6,176 bases of DNA, taken from assembly GCA_026387995.1 (NCBI GenBank), contig JAPLKQ010000080.1, forward strand, positions 9,592 to 15,767, written 5' to 3'. The notes beneath the pieces were generated by a model. The model made no database searches and was not told the origin of the DNA. It worked only from the letters and a program-made list of their open reading frames with translations. The DNA is from Bacillota bacterium. Its GTDB lineage: Bacteria > Bacillota_I > Bacilli_A > RFN20 > CAG-826. The first letter of the stretch is position 1; each line of letters opens with the position of its first letter. Shown in pieces: positions 5,003 through 6,176 of this stretch. The translations under genes and the position numbers were made by a program.

Positions 5003-6176
5003 ATGAACACTGATCAATTAGCCATTGCCGCCATCCGCTCCACCGTGATTGACGCGACGAATCTTGCCAAATCCGGACACCCGGGGATGCCCCTCGGCAG
5101 CGCCCCGATCCTTTACACGTTATTCACGAAGCACTTAGTCAGCGACCCTAAGCATCCGGAATGGATTAACCGCGACCGTTTCGTGCTCAGCGCCGGGCAT
5201 GCCAGCATGCTTCTTTATACCATGCTTCATCTCAGCGGTTACGACCTGACCATCGATGACCTGAAACATTTCCGCCAACTGGACAGCCGGACGCCGGGTC
5301 ACCCCGAATATCGGCATACCGCCGGCGTCGATGCGACCACCGGTCCGTTAGCGCAAGGTTTAGCCCAGGCGGTTGGCATGGCGATGGCCGAGACCTCGCT
5401 CGCCGCCTTATATCCCGACGGCAAAAAGCTTTTTGACCACTATACCTATGTTTTATCAGGCGACGGTTGCCTCCAAGAAGGGCTTTCCCAAGAAGCCATC
5501 TCTTTAGCCGGTCACCAAAAACTCAATAAACTCATCCTCTTCTATGACAGTAACGCTGTCACGCTGGATGGTCCGCTCGCCAATACGTTCTCCGAGAACG
5601 TCGGCAAGCGTTTTGAAGCCAGCGGCTGGAACGTCCAGGAAGTTCTGGATGGCAACGACATCAAAGAAATCGATAAAGCCATCGCAAAAGCGAAAAAAAG
5701 CGAAGATAAGCCCAATCTCATCATTGTCCACACCATTATCGGTTTTGGTTCCGCCTACCAAGGCACGAGCAAAGTCCATGGCGCGCCGCTGGGCGAACCG
5801 GATGGAACGAATGCTAAAGCATCTTATGGTTACACCTATCCGCCGTTTGAGATTCCCGCGGAAGTCTATGATACATTCAAAACGACGATTCTCGCCCGTG
5901 GCGCGAAAGCCTTTGAAGAGTGGACCAAAGCCTTTGAAGCGTACAAACTCGCGCATCCTGCTGAAGGAGAGCGTCTTACCAAGACTTTAGATCATGACGT
6001 TAGTGCGTATGTGTATGGTTCATTACCGGAATTTGCTCCGGGATCCAAAGACTCCACCCGTAATACTTCCCAGGCGCTACTCAATTTGCTCAACGGAACG
6101 GTGCCAAACCTCATCGGCGGAAGCGCTGACGTCGCCAAGTCCGTCATGACGACCATTGCGCATGAAACTGATTTTG
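5003..6176 (+). CDS. tkt: Transketolase, 3'-truncated by window end
   Basis: Transketolase is a thiamine-diphosphate enzyme of the non-oxidative pentose phosphate pathway. It moves two-carbon units between ketose and aldose phosphates, for example xylulose-5-P plus ribose-5-P to sedoheptulose-7-P plus glyceraldehyde-3-P. The frame stays open to the last base, giving 391 codons of an expected 650-670. The whole N-terminal PP domain is present, with the start of the Pyr domain. Motifs: SGHPGMPLGSAP (24-35) with His27; SAGHASMLLY (63-72) with His66; TPGHPEYRHT (97-106) with His100; ATTGPLAQG (111-119); the ThDP/metal motif GDGCLQEG (153-160) through DSN (182-184); KVHGAPLGE (257-265) with His259; STRNTSQ (351-357); and GGSAD (372-376) opening the Pyr domain. 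Family proteins usually have Gly after the His of SAGHG; here it is Ala67. The E1-type thiamine enzymes and DXS are less likely because of the HGAPLG and TPGHPE signatures. It probably ends the T-box-controlled operon, or continues it beyond the window. Confidence 0.97.
   Translation, partial: MNTDQLAIAAIRSTVIDATNLAKSGHPGMPLGSAPILYTLFTKHLVSDPKHPEWINRDRFVLSAGHASMLLYTMLHLSGYDLTIDDLKHFRQLDSRTPGHPEYRHTAGVDATTGPLAQGLAQAVGMAMAETSLAALYPDGKKLFDHYTYVLSGDGCLQEGLSQEAISLAGHQKLNKLILFYDSNAVTLDGPLANTFSENVGKRFEASGWNVQEVLDGNDIKEIDKAIAKAKKSEDKPNLIIVHTIIGFGSAYQGTSKVHGAPLGEPDGTNAKASYGYTYPPFEIPAEVYDTFKTTILARGAKAFEEWTKAFEAYKLAHPAEGERLTKTLDHDVSAYVYGSLPEFAPGSKDSTRNTSQALLNLLNGTVPNLIGGSADVAKSVMTTIAHETDF

Noticed and set aside
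5504..5990. Plus- and minus-strand frames of 64-150 codons inside the transketolase region
   Set aside because: Continuous transketolase motifs run through this region in a different frame. The alternative translations are low-complexity and rich in Lys/Arg/Ser or Phe, as expected of shadows.
1..6176. Recoded genetic code (UGA = Trp), CRISPR array, insertion sequence, prophage or novel defence cluster
   Set aside because: All Trp codons seen are TGG and no in-frame TGA occurs. There are no spaced direct repeats, transposase or integrase genes, or unknown genes. Every long coding region is a recognised housekeeping enzyme.

Overview
The window is an ordinary-looking stretch of chromosome carrying conserved housekeeping genes, all on the + strand. 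It is most consistent with a Gram-positive, Bacillota-type bacterium or a close relative such as a Bacilli or Mycoplasmatota-related lineage. The main reasons are a T-box leader in front of the synthetase operon, the relA-hisS-aspS gene order (the Bacillus neighbourhood, here without dtd between relA and hisS), strong GGAGG-type ribosome binding sites, and a consensus TTGACA/TATAAT promoter. All nine tryptophans I can place are TGG, there is no in-frame TGA, and the three visible stops are TAG, TAG and TAA. The standard genetic code therefore fits, and the Mycoplasma UGA=Trp code gets no support. The exact taxon cannot be named from this sequence alone.

Layout: (1) 1-1643 is the 3' part of a bifunctional Rel/SpoT-type (p)ppGpp synthetase/hydrolase; its N-terminal hydrolase domain lies outside the window. 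(2) 1644-1943 is a non-coding regulatory region. It holds a consensus promoter with a palindrome across its spacer and -10 box, a T-box leader of about 220 nt with a foldable Stem I, the T-box core, mutually exclusive antiterminator and terminator hairpins, and the hisS ribosome binding site. (3) 1944-3239 is hisS and 3249-4979 is aspS. (4) 5003-6176 is the first 391 codons of a transketolase gene, cut by the window end. The hisS-aspS-tkt genes are separated by 9 and 23 nt, so they look like one transcription unit under T-box control.

How it works together: uncharged tRNA should stabilise the antiterminator and switch on hisS-aspS, and probably tkt by read-through. The upstream rel gene makes the (p)ppGpp alarmone, which also responds to uncharged tRNA, so two amino-acid starvation responses lie side by side. 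The most interesting details are the overlapping GAC/CAC (Asp/His) specifier in the T-box, a T-box tail base that does not match the usual tRNA-His discriminator, and a Gly in place of the normally conserved Glu in the AspRS flipping loop. I found no undescribed multi-gene system, mobile element, CRISPR array or tRNA/rRNA gene.
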